Positions 22,630-33,924 of a stretch of 64,000 nucleotides of DNA are shown here, one piece after another (within the stretch, counting starts at the first letter, position 1; each line of letters begins with the position of its first letter). Made by a program: the position numbers and the translations under genes. The DNA is from Nemophila menziesii (Eukaryota > Streptophyta > Magnoliopsida > Boraginales > Hydrophyllaceae), in the NCBI GenBank assembly GCA_029959085.1, contig JARWIR010000018.1, forward strand, positions 16,119,001 through 16,183,000, read 5' to 3'. The notes beneath the pieces were generated by a model. That model did no database searches and had not been told where the DNA came from. It worked only from the letters and a program-made list of their open reading frames with translations.

Positions 22630-23757
22630 TCAAAAGCTTGGTCCAAACCAAGTAGGTGGTGTAAATTGGCTCTTTACTAAGTCATCAGAAAAACGTTGTA
22701 ATCTTCCATCACATAAATGATAGATTCCCGTATCGTAACCGCCTCCGTTCCCTTCAAAGTAACTTGGGTTTAAATATATATCGATGTTATCATCCGAGAA
22801 GTATATGCAATTAGGTTTATATTTATTAAACTCGGAACACTCAATGGAAAACGAAGCGTTGGAACCTAAAAATAGAGCTTTGTTCCCCAAATCCTCTACC
22901 TTCATCCATGTATTATCTTCAGTATTCATTTCAAATACCTCAAACCTGTTAGTGTAATAACAAGTGTCATCTATATATTGAAATTTAATAACCATAAGGA
23001 ACTTCCCCCCAACAAGCTTAACCAAATAATGTACGAAATAATCAAACCGTGGATAAGCAGTGTCAAATATCACCGTTGGTAAATTAGAGAAGACTTGAAC
23101 AAGCTGAGTTGGGTTAGGTCCATGGATATCACAAGTTACAATATCGCCAGATGTATTCACCCCGTATAACTTATTCTTGCAATATATTATATCATCAAAG
23201 TGAGTTAAACCCCATCTTTCAATTGAGGTCCAGGAGTTATCCCCAGACTTCCAAAAAGCCAATTGTTTTTCAAGGCTGCATATGACCATTACTATAAAAT
23301 CAGAGGTAGTTGCTGGATTTGCTGATAAAACCATCTTCTTAAGGAAGTGAGAGGTGTCAGTTGCTTCATATCGCGATAAGGTGGTGAATTTAGGTAGATG
23401 GATATGAGTATGTGATAATGGGTGTAAAAGGCTTGCATCAATATCATCCAATGAAGATATTAATAACCAGTCTTTGCATGATACACAACTTTTTCTGCTA
23501 GCTTCCGGTAAGAATATCTTAATACTTTTCTTTAAACCTAGTGTAATGCTGGAAAATTCACGCTCTTTATCATTTTCATCTCTCTCAGCAAGCATTAGCA
23601 CTGGCACCTCGAAAATTCTTTGATTGAGATGCCCTTTCCTAGCAGCAGCTTTCCATGATTTACAAACTCCACCAAAATATTGGTAACTCTCCATGGAAGG
23701 CAACCTCTCAGCAATCTCAATTAAAAGATCATGATTAAGGTTTGACCAATCTACCAT
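22630..23757 (-). CDS. F-box protein with DUF295 (KIB1-4-type beta-propeller) domain
   Basis: A single uninterrupted exon of 375 codons. Residues about 3-45 form an F-box (WSNLNHDLLIEIAERLPSME then CKSWKAAA), the part that binds Skp1 in SCF ubiquitin ligases. The rest matches the plant DUF295 family: paired tryptophan blades such as SGDNSWTSIERWGLTHFDDI, then FEVFEMNTEDNTWMKVEDLG, then NCIYFSDDNIDIY and a C-terminal WFGPSF. Length and single-exon structure are usual for this large, fast-evolving family. The substrate cannot be told from sequence. No defect is visible, so it is probably a functional host gene. The first dozen codons and about 1 kb upstream are duplicated at 60224-61199 without the rest of the gene. 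A GT-rich site at the KpnI-like GGTACC near 23937 could start a 5'UTR intron, but this is not certain. Confidence 0.93.
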   Translation of the reverse strand: MVDWSNLNHDLLIEIAERLPSMESYQYFGGVCKSWKAAARKGHLNQRIFEVPVLMLAERDENDKEREFSSITLGLKKSIKIFLPEASRKSCVSCKDWLLISSLDDIDASLLHPLSHTHIHLPKFTTLSRYEATDTSHFLKKMVLSANPATTSDFIVMVICSLEKQLAFWKSGDNSWTSIERWGLTHFDDIIYCKNKLYGVNTSGDIVTCDIHGPNPTQLVQVFSNLPTVIFDTAYPRFDYFVHYLVKLVGGKFLMVIKFQYIDDTCYYTNRFEVFEMNTEDNTWMKVEDLGNKALFLGSNASFSIECSEFNKYKPNCIYFSDDNIDIYLNPSYFEGNGGGYDTGIYHLCDGRLQRFSDDLVKSQFTPPTWFGPSF

Positions 23758-24959
23758 ACCTAAATTTGTATGTTTCGTGAATTTTATTGAAAACTGTTAT
23801 CAAGTAAGTAACAAAGATGTATAATTAAACATACACCACAAAAGATAATATCTATAGACAAAGAAAAAAAAGATGAAAACAAAATCTGAAAGCATTTTTT
23901 ATGAAGAATATTAAAGGTAAAGAAAAAACCCAAAGGGTACCTTTTTTACTTTTTCTGTTTCGATTCACTTGGAGGTGTTGCAGCTGCGATGACCAGAGTT
24001 GGATTCATTAATATTACTACTCTGACTGGTGGGTGGAAAAGAATGGAAGGAAGGTGATTCTTGTATAGAAATAACACCTCCAACAGAACAGCTAAAAATT
24101 TCTTGTCCAAAGAAATATATATGACAAATCAGAAAAGACGTCTCTATATTATACTTTCTATTTGTCCTTTCTAAAAATTAGAAAAAAATATCCAATAATA
24201 TATATCTTTTAAATTATTTTGATATTTTTTTCTTAATTTTTCTAATATAATATTTAACTAATTAATCAAAAACAATATTACAATAATAACATTACACTTA
24301 ATAAATAAGGGGGTGTTTGTTTGCACTTAATGAGATCTTAATCTGGTTCATTAAGACACTGGATTAATAAGACTGTTTGATTTTACTGTTCAAATGGCTC
24401 TTAACAGGTCTGTTTCATTAAGATTTCAAACTAAGTCTGAATCATTCAGACAGTGCCTCTTAACAGAATAAGTCCTATTCAGCTGTTCATTCAGCAATCA
24501 GGACTTATTACTTAAAAAAACAAACGCCACCTAAGAGTAGTTGACAAAAAAAGAGTAATATAGTAAAAATATGAATTGTCCAAAAAAAATATCTTTTTTA
24601 ATCTTATCATTTGGTCGTAATCAATTAATTAATTTTTTTTATAGAAGTAGACACATGTATTTTGATTTTTTTTTTCAAATACTATTATTTTAAGAAAAAT
24701 TATTCCATACGGTAATAGATATGTTCTTATAAAGTGGTTATGAAAATATACCTAAATTTTATGAATATAAACCTTATGAAAAAGGTGTCAGCTTTTGATA
24801 ATGACATGGGATCCATGTTAAAAAGTATAATCTCATATAATATAGCTAACTTTTCTTAAAAATTGATATATTTTCATAAAGTGATTATATCACTATTACC
24901 GCATGGAATAACCTCCCTTATTTTAAAGATAAATTATAGTAAAAAAATTATTTTTTAAA
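23722..24959. repeat. Duplicated block II, copy 1: F-box 5' end and promoter region
   Basis: From AAAAGATCATGATTAAGG (inside the F-box coding start) to TTATTTTTTAAA, this matches 60224-61180 closely. The shared part includes the sequences around CATACACCACAAA, GACCAGAGTTGGATTC and GAAATAACACCTCC. It would hold the F-box promoter and 5'UTR. Copy 2 lacks about 40 bp around 23950-23990 and the MITE at 24309-24531. The homology resumes at 30579-30632, after the MULE. Confidence 0.9.
24309..24531. mobile_element. Tourist-type (PIF/Harbinger) MITE with TAA target duplication
   Basis: A 223-bp element with ends GGGGGTGTTTGTTT and AAACAAACGCCACC, flanked by TAA at 24306-24308 and 24532-24534. The paralogous site near 60760 reads AATAAATAAGAGTAG with a single TAA, which confirms the exact insertion. 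There is no coding sequence. The internal half-repeats of TTAATGAGATC / TTAAGA type suggest a foldback structure. Confidence 0.92.
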
Positions 24960-25371
24960 GAGAAAATGCACATTTAAATCATGATTAGGAATGTCTATGC
25001 CCAAAAAGATACATGTTATCATTTCTTCCCAGTTAGATAATCCATTTTCCTATTTAAATCAAAATTCTATTACCATTTACTTTCTTACCCTATTTATTAT
25101 TATTAATTAAAAATAGAGGTATCTCTTAAAAAAATCTAATAAAAATACATAATTGTTAAATTAAGCATTTAATAATTTATTTTATAAAAAATGCCTAATA
25201 AAATAATTACTTATAGAAAATATCCCCTTTATATTTTTTTATACCTTTACTATCCTTATTATTAAATATATTATTTTCAATACAATATTTATTTTTAGAT
25301 ATTAAACAAATAATAGGGTCCCACTACCACCACCACCATCACTACTATCACTACAGCAGGTCGAGGATTTA

Positions 25372-25860
25372 CCGACGACAGCCGTCGTCGGTAAAAAGTA
25401 GAATTTCGTCGGTAAAACTGTTTACCGACGACAACTCGTCGGTAACCAGTCGTCCCTAGAAGTTTGTCGGTAAAATCAAGCTTATCGACAGCGCATTTGG
25501 CTTCTCGTTGATAAACATCTTATTTTACCGACGAAAAACATTTTGTCGGTAAACTATCGCTTACCGACGACTTTTTGTCCGGTCGCCGGTAATATGCCTT
25601 TGGTTACCGACGACAGGTGTTGTCGGTAAATAAATTATTTACCGACGACCGCGTTGTCGGTATCCTAGTAAATAAATTTTTTTTTTTATTTTAAATAGTT
25701 TACCGACATTCTTCACAAGAATGTCGTCGGTATACTTTATTTTTTTATTTTTTTTAAAATCTTTACCGACGATATTTATCACATGAATGTCGTCGTTATA
25801 CTTTTTTTTATTTTTTTAAAACTTTACCGACGACATTCATCACATGAATGTCGTCGGTAT
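25372..25860. repeat. CACTA subterminal repeats, left side
   Basis: Many copies of TTACCGACGAC and GTCGTCGGTAA, mostly as inverted pairs, between 25372 and 25860. Three related units near 25700-25860 contain TTCATCACATGAATGTCGTC or a variant. These are the likely binding sites of the element's TNP1-type protein. Confidence 0.85.
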
Positions 25861-26150
25861 TCTTATTATTATTTTTTTTAATTTTTTTTTTAATTTTTTT
25901 TTATTTAATTTGGTTTTTCGTTTTTAAAAAAAATAATATAATAGAAATCATGAATATAACGTGAAATCTGGAATTATATTCATAAAATATAAATAAACCC
26001 GGGTAGTCAAAACCCGGGCAATAAAGTCAAACCCCGGGAATAAAGTCAAACTCCCGGAGTTAAAAGTCAAAATATTACATAAAAACTTAAGTAAAAGTCA
26101 TGAATATAAACGTAAATAAAATCAAAGTCATAAACATAGTAAAATATTAA

Positions 26151-27770
26151 TCAATCACGGGCCCGATAGATCTTCTCCTCGATCACTAGCTTCACTCTCT
26201 TCATCTTCATCTTCATCTTCATCGGAGACCGGAGGGAGACCTTTTTTTCACGAGATTCGTTGAGGCCTTTGAGCATCTTCGTGAAAAAATCATCGGACCT
26301 AGAGGAGGAGCTCGGCGGAGCATCGTCATCCGGCATAGGAGGTAATCCTTGGATTGCGCGGTGCTCGTTCATCCCGTCGAATATCCGCTGGATCTTTCTC
26401 GTGTTCTTCTTCGCGGTCTCGTCCGAAACAGGCGGCTTCGGGTCCTTCTTTTTCTTGAAGACAGCTCCGATTGACGGGATCCAGTGTCTGCTCTTAGCCG
26501 GTTTCATCACCTCCTGAACCGTCTCCTTTAACGCTCCTATCTGCTCCTCCACTGGAACATCATCAGCCGATTGGGACCCCGTCTCGATAACCCGCTCCCT
26601 AAGCTTATCCCGATAAACTCCCTGTAATAAAATTTCAATTAAATAATTAATAAAACTAACAAAGAAATAAATTTAAAGTTAAATAATTAATTTTAAACAA
26701 TAAAAAGTAAAATAAAATACTTACACTAGCCTGCTCCCATCTATCATCGACCCATTTGCCCTTCGCCCCGTCATAGCCCAAGTACTCGAAGTATCCGCCC
26801 ATCGGTGGAAGTGGGACCTCCTCTTGGGTTTGCTCGTCGATAAAGCTCAGGGGCTCCTTCGTGTTAATCTTCAGCTTACCCTATAAAATATACATAAAAA
26901 ATTATAATTATTAAAAAATTAAATTAAATAACTAATAACTTTTATTTTTACTTTAATAAATTATACCTCGATAATCTCGTGGCGGGTCTGGGTTTGGTTC
27001 CGAGAACCTGACTTGTTCGGCTTCTTCTGGTTTTGCCGATTCTTCTTATTAATCTCCGCCTGAGCCTGTTACGATTCAAGATATAAAAATTACTTAAACA
27101 CTAATTTAATAATAGAATAATTAATTTAAGATTTTACCTTCTTCTGAGGGTCATTCATCATCTCTTCGGTCAACTTCCAGTGGTCGGGAAGCACATCCGG
27201 GGGACACTCGCCCGTGCCCATGTAATCGGCCTTCAGGTCGCTCTTCCACCGCCTGTAGGCAGCGGACTGAGACTGTTGTAGCTTCCCGCTGATAAAGGCC
27301 CAATCTTCGCGGGCCTTCCACTCTTCGAGATTGAAGAACTCCTCCAGTTTTCCGAGAATCAAGACTTTAAGTCCCCTCGGCACAGCACTCCACGATCTGT
27401 AGTAGGGGGGGACTGTTTCACGAACCGCGAGACCCACCACTTGGGCCACGTGTTTCCCATATTCCCCGTATGGGTTCCACGTGTCATCTAAAATGCAGAA
27501 GTCCACTGGAAGGGGCCCACCTAGCTTCTCCTTAGCATCGTTTGCGGTTTTGAGGGTCGAGACATTTCGGGGTCTCCTCTTTCGCCTAACTGTTTGATAA
27601 AATTATATTAAATACATTACTAACTTATATTAATTGAATTTTATAAATTAATTTATATTTACCAGGCGGCTGATTGCAATCGTTCAAGTTCGGGGGTTGA
27701 TTCGGGTTCGGATCTTCACCGTTCCCGTCACCCCGGTGGTAGTTAGGCATCACATCGGCCATCTATAATT
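26151..27770 (-). pseudogene. CACTA second gene, TNP1/Transposase_24-like
   Basis: Starts at 27770 with MADVMPNYHRGDGNGEDPN. After a short intron, exon 2 (about 27590-27126) has KLGGPLPVDFCILDDTWNP, FNLEEWKAREDWAFISGKL and DVLPDHWKLTEEMM, the core of the plant Transposase_24 family. Later exons lie near 27066-26970 (basic, QNQKKPNKSGS-like), 26880-26730 (PLPPMGGYFEYLGYDGAKG-like) and 26620-26151 (QVGAL then SRHWIPSIGAVFKKKKDPK, GLPPMPDDD and an acidic tail). The exon plan matches the gene at 6700-8440, so the two are homologous. Splice sites look usable, so the gene may be intact. I class it as a pseudogene only because I could not verify a continuous spliced frame. Confidence 0.72.
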
Positions 27771-27794
27771 TAAATAAAATTAATAAATTAGTTT

Positions 27795-28140
27795 TTTATA
27801 TAAGTCCTTATATTTTATATAATTACAAAAAAACCCTAAAGTCCATATTGTTTTTTTTCTAAGTTTTTTAATTTGCAATTTAGTCCTTATACTTTATTTA
27901 TATAAAAAAAATACCCTAAAGTCCATATTAATTTTTTTCTAAGTTTTTTAATTTGCAATTTAGTCCTTATATTTTATATATTTACAAAAAATACCCTAAA
28001 GTCCATATTATTTTTTTCTAAGTTTTTTAATTTGCAATTTAGTCCTTATATTTTATATATTTACAAAAAATACCCTAAAGTCAAAAAACATGTGAATTTT
28101 ATTAAATTACATTTTAGACCCTAGATTACATTTTAGTCAC
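27795..28140. repeat. Tandem array of about 78-bp units upstream of TNP1
   Basis: Four units each contain TTTGCAATTTAGTCCTTATA, then an AT run, then ACCCTAAAGTCCATATT. Position and core (TTGCA..AGTCC.TATAT) match the array at 8735-9140 upstream of the other TNP1 gene. Confidence 0.85.
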
Positions 28141-28573
28141 TAAATTTTTCATATTTACAAAAATATCCCAAGATTCACAAACACGAAAATTGATAAACAT
28201 ACACAAATTTGAAATCACTGATAACATACAACATATTTACAGTTTAATCCAATAACATGTATAAATTAACAAAAAATCCACAAATTATTCAAAACCCTAA
28301 TTTTGGCAAAAATTACACAAAATCCTAATTACATGGTGTATTTAACTAACAAAAACGTTTAAACAATCCCTAACACTAACACAATTACTCGGAAATCATA
28401 AAAAACCAAATACAAATCCGGAAAAAATTTCAATTCTTAAAAAAATAATAAAAAAAATGTTTAGATAGGATTTCGTGTACCTATTACGTGAAATTTGTGT
28501 TGAAGATGTCCAGGAATCCATGCCACGCAAGAAAGGAATAAGGACAAAAACAACAAAAAAGTTAGGATTTGAT

Positions 28574-28816
28574 TTAGAATAATAGGAAAAAAATTGAAAA
28601 AACCATTGATTTTGGCATGAAATCACTTACATTTGATGTTGTTTGCGTCTGAAGTACATACCTTCGACGATTATTTTTACAATAGTTACACGGACAATAA
28701 ATAAGATCTCCATATTGCGAATGTTGTTTTGCATATGCGATAAAACCCAAAACCCCAACAAGATAGTTTGGATCGAATAAATCCGTAGCATCCATCCAAC
28801 TCTTATCCAAAGCCAT
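28574..28816 (-). pseudogene. CACTA TNP2 N-terminal exon remnant
   Basis: The start MALDKSWMDATDLFDPNYLV followed by IAYAKQHSQ and IYCPCNYCKNNRRR is the transposase-associated domain (PF13963) at the N-terminus of TNP2. A good donor, G|GTATGTAC, lies at about 28663, right after NNRRR, so codons beyond that are intron. The rest of TNP2 is absent; the next element feature is the tandem array upstream of TNP1. Confidence 0.8.
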
Positions 28817-29584
28817 CTCTTTACAACAATTTTAGATAACAAGACAACTACATTCATATGAAAATAAAATAAATAATTATTACAACCCAATTGATAAAAT
28901 GAAAAAAAATTACAACACAATGAATATCAATAACACAAATTACAAACCAATGGCTTGAATATAATTACAAACCAATAAATAAATAAATAAATAAAATTAC
29001 ATCATAATAAATAAATAAATAAAATTACAACACAATAAATATATAAACAATTTCACATAAATAAATACACAAATACAAAAATATATGAAACATAATATAT
29101 GAAATAAATGAATGTATGCATGATTTATACACAATATATAACAAGACAATCAAAAAATATACAAAATAATAACCTATAGCAACTAATACACAATTCAAAA
29201 TTCATGCATAAAAAAAAAATTTAAAAAGTTTGAAATTTTAAGAAAATACCTTGAATTGGTGGAAGAAATTGGATATTGATGATGAAGTCTCAACCTTGAT
29301 AATGTAACAATAAACCTAAACCCATAATATTGCAAGAATTACACCAAATATGATCATAATAATAAAAAAAAATCAAGAATTTACCTAATATTTGTAGATG
29401 AAATTGTGTGTTGATGATGCCCCACCTTGATTATAAGCTTCCAATTGGTTAGAGATGAATTGGAGAAGGTATTGCAAAAAATTTTAATGAGTTTGATTGA
29501 TGTTTTTGGGAGAAATTGGGAGAAAAAAATGGGGTTTTGGGGGTTTAAGGAGATAAAAATACAGACTGTCCATATATGCACGTC

Positions 29585-29879
29585 AAATTTACCGACGACA
29601 CATAAAGTCGTCGGTAAACAAAATAAGTCGTCGCTATATTCTAGATTTAGCAACGAATTTGAAATTTGTCGGTAAGTTACCGACGACAATTCCAATCAGA
29701 AAACAAAAAAGATAACGACGGCGTTTTATGATATACCCACGAGACAAGTCGTCGGTAAATTACCGGCGAGGGATTTCTCGTGGGTAATTTACCTGTCGTC
29801 GGTAAATAACAAAAGATTACAGACGACTTTGCGTTTCGTCGGTAAACTGTCGTGGGTAAAACCCCGATCTGTAGTAGTG
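29585..29879. repeat. CACTA subterminal repeats, right side, and terminus
   Basis: Copies of TTACCGACGAC / GTCGTCGGTAA and variants (GTCGTGGGTAA) run to the terminus GATCTGTAGTAGTG. It mirrors the left side. Confidence 0.85.
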
Positions 29880-30606
29880 TATGTATTTAACCACCATTAC
29901 AGCTACCACAACCACAACCACCACCTGAACCACAACCACCATACTAATTCCATTACACACACGCACGTCCGTGAATTTTTTTTAAATCGTCATAACTAAT
30001 TCTAAAAAAATCAGAAAAACTAAAAATTTATTTTTTTGGATAAAGCAAATTAATATTTACATCTATGATTTTTTATTTAATTTTTATTTTTTTATATTTT
30101 TACAATAGAGTTGGGACTAATATCATCTTAGTTATACAATAGAGACGGAACAAATCCCATCTCAGTATTAGAATGAAGATGAGACAAATTCATCTTAATC
30201 TTAAAATTATAGATGAGACAAAACCCTATTTAAAAAAAATCAAAAAAAATTCAAAAATCCAAAAAAATTCAAAAGTTCAAAAAAATTCAAAAAAATCCTG
30301 GACGTAGAAATTATTTTGTCTCGTCTAAATTTTTTTATTTTTTTTATTTTTTTTAAATTAGTTATGATGATTTTAGAAAAATCCCGGACGTATGCGTACG
30401 ATAAATTAGTAGTAGGTGGATTTTCTCATCTATGATAATGTTTGATTTAAATGGGAATATATATTTGGTTAAAGACAACAACTAGAATAAGGGTATTATT
30501 GTAATCTTTTCATCTAAATTAATTTGTAATCTAAATGGGAAGTTGGTTTGTTATATTGATTTAAGAGGGAATTGACCTTTTTTTAAATGAATATATAATC
30601 ATTTGC

Positions 30607-30632
30607 TGTTAAATATATATATATATCATAAT
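30607..30632 (+). repeat. Stub of a TRIM LTR
   Basis: Preceded by ATAATCATTTGC, as at 61189-61199, the sequence TGTTAAATATATATAT then TATCATAAT matches the first bases of the complete TRIM LTR at 61200. It is cut after about 26 bp by the Athila-type LTR at 30633. Confidence 0.75.
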
Positions 30633-32171
30633 TGATGTCTCCTCATGTGTGATAGATTAATGTTAGGATGAGACATCATTTTTAGTGATTTAGATGTCAT
30701 TAATGTCGATTTTCTTGAGAAATAGTGCACTTTCCTATTTTGAGTCTTGATTTAGTAAAATAATATTTTTAGAGCATATTGGGTTTAATTGTTTATTTAG
30801 TGTGTAACTTTAAAGATAATTATGGAGATTAATTAGAGTCCAAGTCAAAGACTACAACTTATGGAAAGAGATTTGCATGGTAATTGGAGATAAGGAAACA
30901 AAAGCTAAAAAGATGGAAAAGGAAAAGCTGCCTAAATCTAGGATTCTGCAGTACACGCCTAAAGATGTGCTATTCTACCCAAGAAATAGGCCGATTTTAG
31001 TAATTTCCTTTCATAGGGACAAATATAATTCTGTTACGATTCTTTTGGTATCTTATGAAGCTCAAACCGACCAATAACGAAGAAGATATGCTCAAAACGG
31101 TCCAGCAGTGTTTATCTTTATTTTCATACGAATTTGAGTTGGGCTAGGAGTCCAATACTTTATCTCTTCCTCAAGAAAACGAATTAGGTCTTCTAAACAC
31201 CTATAAATACACCCTTATATCACTTGTAAAACTACCCTAGAAATCCTTGCCTCATAGTAATTAGTTCTTAAGGTTTTATTCTTCCAGTTTATTGTAGAGA
31301 GCAAGATGATGTCTTTTGTAATTTCTTTTAGTTTATTTCCTTCAGGTATGAACTAAACTTCCCATAGCTTGGGTTTTGCATAATGTATAATCTATGAATT
31401 CTAATTCTCCTATCTAACTTTCTTTGGGAATTATATGTTTTAATCTGATATTAGCTACTTACTTAATATTTGTTTATGTGTTTTGATTTAATGTCTTTCC
31501 TAGAACTGATCACTTTAGGATTGTTTTAATAGTAGTTAGATGGTCTCCTTGACAGGGTGTTTAACTATTGAACCACCACATAATGTCTAGTGTCGATATT
31601 AGTTCTGACAAAACATGATTCTAACTAGATAGTCATTAGGGTTTGTTTTAATCACCATATCACCAATGATTGCAGTATTTGCTTAGGGTCTTAGTAGCGT
31701 TTGATAACCCTATTTGAAATCACTTCTTGGTTGTGACGTAGCCCCCTTAGTCACTCTCAAGGTCTAAGGTATGGGAATTTAGAATCCTGACTAAGTATAC
31801 CAAGAGCTAATATTCTCCTTTATTAACTAGATTTATAGATAGAATTAGAAGGATTAGTGCATACTAGCAAAACCTGAGCTATACTTCTCATCTCATATTT
31901 CTTATCTTTTATTTTATTGTCTTTATTTTCCTAGTTTTAATCATTAATTTGAAATCTCCTTGCTTTTATTTTCTGTTTCTAATTATTTACTTTTACTCGT
32001 TATTTCTAGTCACGCGATTAACACACTTAAGTCCCTGAGAACGAACTCAACTTACTAACTAAAACTTACATACGTCCTGTAATACTTGCAGTACTGTGCC
32101 TGTCTAGGGTGAGAGTGCATAGTTTCTTGACTTAATTTTATCTTATTTTTATCACACCCTAGGCACCACCA
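30633..32171 (+). repeat. Athila-type 5' LTR
   Basis: A 1,539-bp LTR with TG/CA ends. The start TGATGTCTC is answered 40 bases on by GAGACATCA, forming a terminal inverted repeat. It contains TATAAATAC near 31201 and a leader with CCTTGACAGGGTG and GAATTTAGAATCCTGAC. It matches the reverse complement of the LTRs at 36350-37870 and 43113-44634 in its first 600 bp. Confidence 0.85.
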
Positions 32172-32327
32172 AGTTTTTGGCGCCGCTGTCGAGGACTTGT
32201 GTCTCGTTAGCGTGTGGGTTATCTATTTCGAGTAGTAGTTTTTAATTAGTTTTTACTTTTCAGTTTTTAGTTTTTATTTTTCCAGATTTACGCTTGTGGT
32301 TTGTTTTAGTCTTTTTCAGGATTCACA

Positions 32328-32771
32328 GTGTTTAATTCTTGGCCTCCCTTATCGGAGCCTGAGAGGAGCTTCAGACCTTACAACAAACGAGTTCGTGAGG
32401 AAAGAGCCTTGAGAAGAATTATGGCAGCCCAACTAAATCCACCACTTGGAGGGGTTCAACAAGATCCTCGCCTTGGTGCTCAAGATCCACCACTTGGTGG
32501 ACAAGAAGGACAACAATTACCAGTACGAGGAGGTAATGGGCAGAATAACGTTAATAATCGACAGAATCAGGCACAACAAGATCTCCCTGGTCTTCATGTG
32601 CCGTTTCATGTTCAACCAATCGGTTACCGCCCTCCAGAGATCCCAAATATCAAATTTAGACCCGATCCGGGTATGCTCAGCCAATTTCAAAGTTTTGGAC
32701 TCTATACTGGTACAGCAATTAATTGTGCTCTGTTCTTTATATTGATGATGATTCATAGGATTATATTGTAA
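32328..32771 (+). pseudogene. Athila-type Gag N-terminus, truncated
   Basis: The first 125 residues carry a basic RPYNKRVREERALRR stretch, a Q/G-rich region and PPEIPNIKFRPDPGMLSQFQ. The last resembles the gag at 42984 (VPTIQSVRFKPDPDLINQFA). After about 32705 the frame leaves gag because of an internal deletion that joins it to 3' noncoding sequence. The gag core needed for particle assembly is therefore absent. Confidence 0.8.
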
Positions 32772-33924
32772 CCCTTTGCCGGGGTAATAGTGAATGAAAA
32801 AGAAGCTACGAGCTAAAATTTGCCAACAAGGGTATTAAAAGAAAAGAAAATATATATATATATGAGAAATATGGCGTGATATCTCAACATTAAAAAGAGA
32901 GTCATAGCTATACAAGAGAAAACAATTGATTTGAAAAGAAAATATATATATTCGGACCGGCAAAGTGGAATTTTTATGTGAACATCTTATGCTTTAATTG
33001 GGTTATTGGGGATGCTAAATTGTGCATCAAAGAATTCATTGGGTTGAGTGAGAAACATTTTATGAGAGTAACTCAAGCTCTAGGGCGATTCGTTGATGGC
33101 TAGTGAGAGAGAGCCAAAAGCTCACTCTAAATTATCCAAATATACTATCATACCGTCCCTAAGCCTAAATTACAACCTTAAAGACCTTTTGATTCTTTGC
33201 TATGTAATTGAGAAGTGATTGAGCCATTAGAGAGTAGTTAAATGGATCTTTGGATACTAGTGAAATTCGATGAACAATCTATAACTTCCATAGTGAACTG
33301 AGTAAAGTCCCAATCCTTCTTACATTGCGAAACTAATCTGATCTTGAATTCTAAGCTGTGTTGACTATGGATATGAGAAGTGTACAGGTATGTAGCTTAT
33401 GAATATTATTGCATGAAATTTTCTGAGCAGTTGCTTTATATCTATTCTATATATTCTTCTATTTTCTTCCCATTGTGTTGAAAATTACCTAGGTGTGTAT
33501 TTATAGACTTCCCTTTGTTTTTATCTTTATTGTATCGGGACGATACAACTTTGAGTTGGGGGTCTTGATGTCTCCTCATTTGTGATAGATTTATGCTAAG
33601 ATGAGACATCATTTTTAGTAATTTAGAAGTCTTTATAATCATTTTCTTGAGAAATACTGCACTTTCCTATTTTGAGTCTTGATTTAGTAAATTATTATTT
33701 TTAGAGCATATTGGGTTTAATTATTTATTTAGTGTGAAGCTTTAAAGATAATTATGGAGATTAATTAGAGTCCAAGTCAAAGACTAAGAGATATGGAAAG
33801 AGATAAGTATGGTAATTGGAGATAAGGAAAGAAAAACTAAAAACATGGAAAAGGAAAAGCTGCCTTGATCCTGAATTTCTGCACCTACGACCACAAACCA
33901 GCTTATATCTCAAGATCGGTGTGG

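Larger units (their letters stand above)
25349..29879 (-). mobile_element. CACTA element with complete termini, internally deleted
   Basis: Ends CACTACAGCAGGTCGAGG at 25349 and, on the other strand, CACTACTACAGATCGGGG from 29879. The target duplication is TAT (25346-25348 and 29880-29882). Subterminal regions carry ACCGACGAC / GTCGTCGGT repeats. Minus-strand genes: an N-terminal exon of TNP2 (28816-28665) and a TNP1 gene (27770-26151). The whole catalytic part of TNP2 is missing, so at 4.5 kb the element depends on another copy for transposase. Both ends and the target site are intact, so it could be mobilised in trans. Confidence 0.92.
24960..30578. mobile_element. Non-autonomous MULE carrying a nested CACTA
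   Basis: The ends are GAGAAAATGCACATTTAAATC and, on the other strand, AGGTCAATTCCCTCTTAAATC. They are flanked by a perfect 9-bp TTTTTTAAA (24951-24959 and 30579-30587). The paralogous block at 61172-61180 has one TTTTTTAAA and no element. Removing the nested CACTA (25349-29879) leaves about 1.1 kb. The right-hand part (29950-30400) contains a further inverted repeat (arms near 29954-29998 and 30355-30398, sharing CATAACTAATT and ACGTCCG). No MULE transposase was seen. Confidence 0.85.
30633..33880 (+). mobile_element. Athila-type (Ty3/gypsy) element, internally deleted, 3' LTR truncated
   Basis: The 5' LTR is 30633-32171 (TGATGTCTCCTC to CACCACCA). It is followed at once by a tRNA-Asp primer site (TTTTTGGCGCCGCTGTCGAG, 32175). 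A gag start follows (32328 on), broken near 32710. Next is 3' noncoding DNA (32765-33550) that matches the reverse complement of 37900-38650, then a G-rich tract (TTGAGTTGGGGGTCT) and a 3' LTR that begins at 33566 but ends near 33880 against copia sequence. All pol sequence is missing. Confidence 0.85.
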
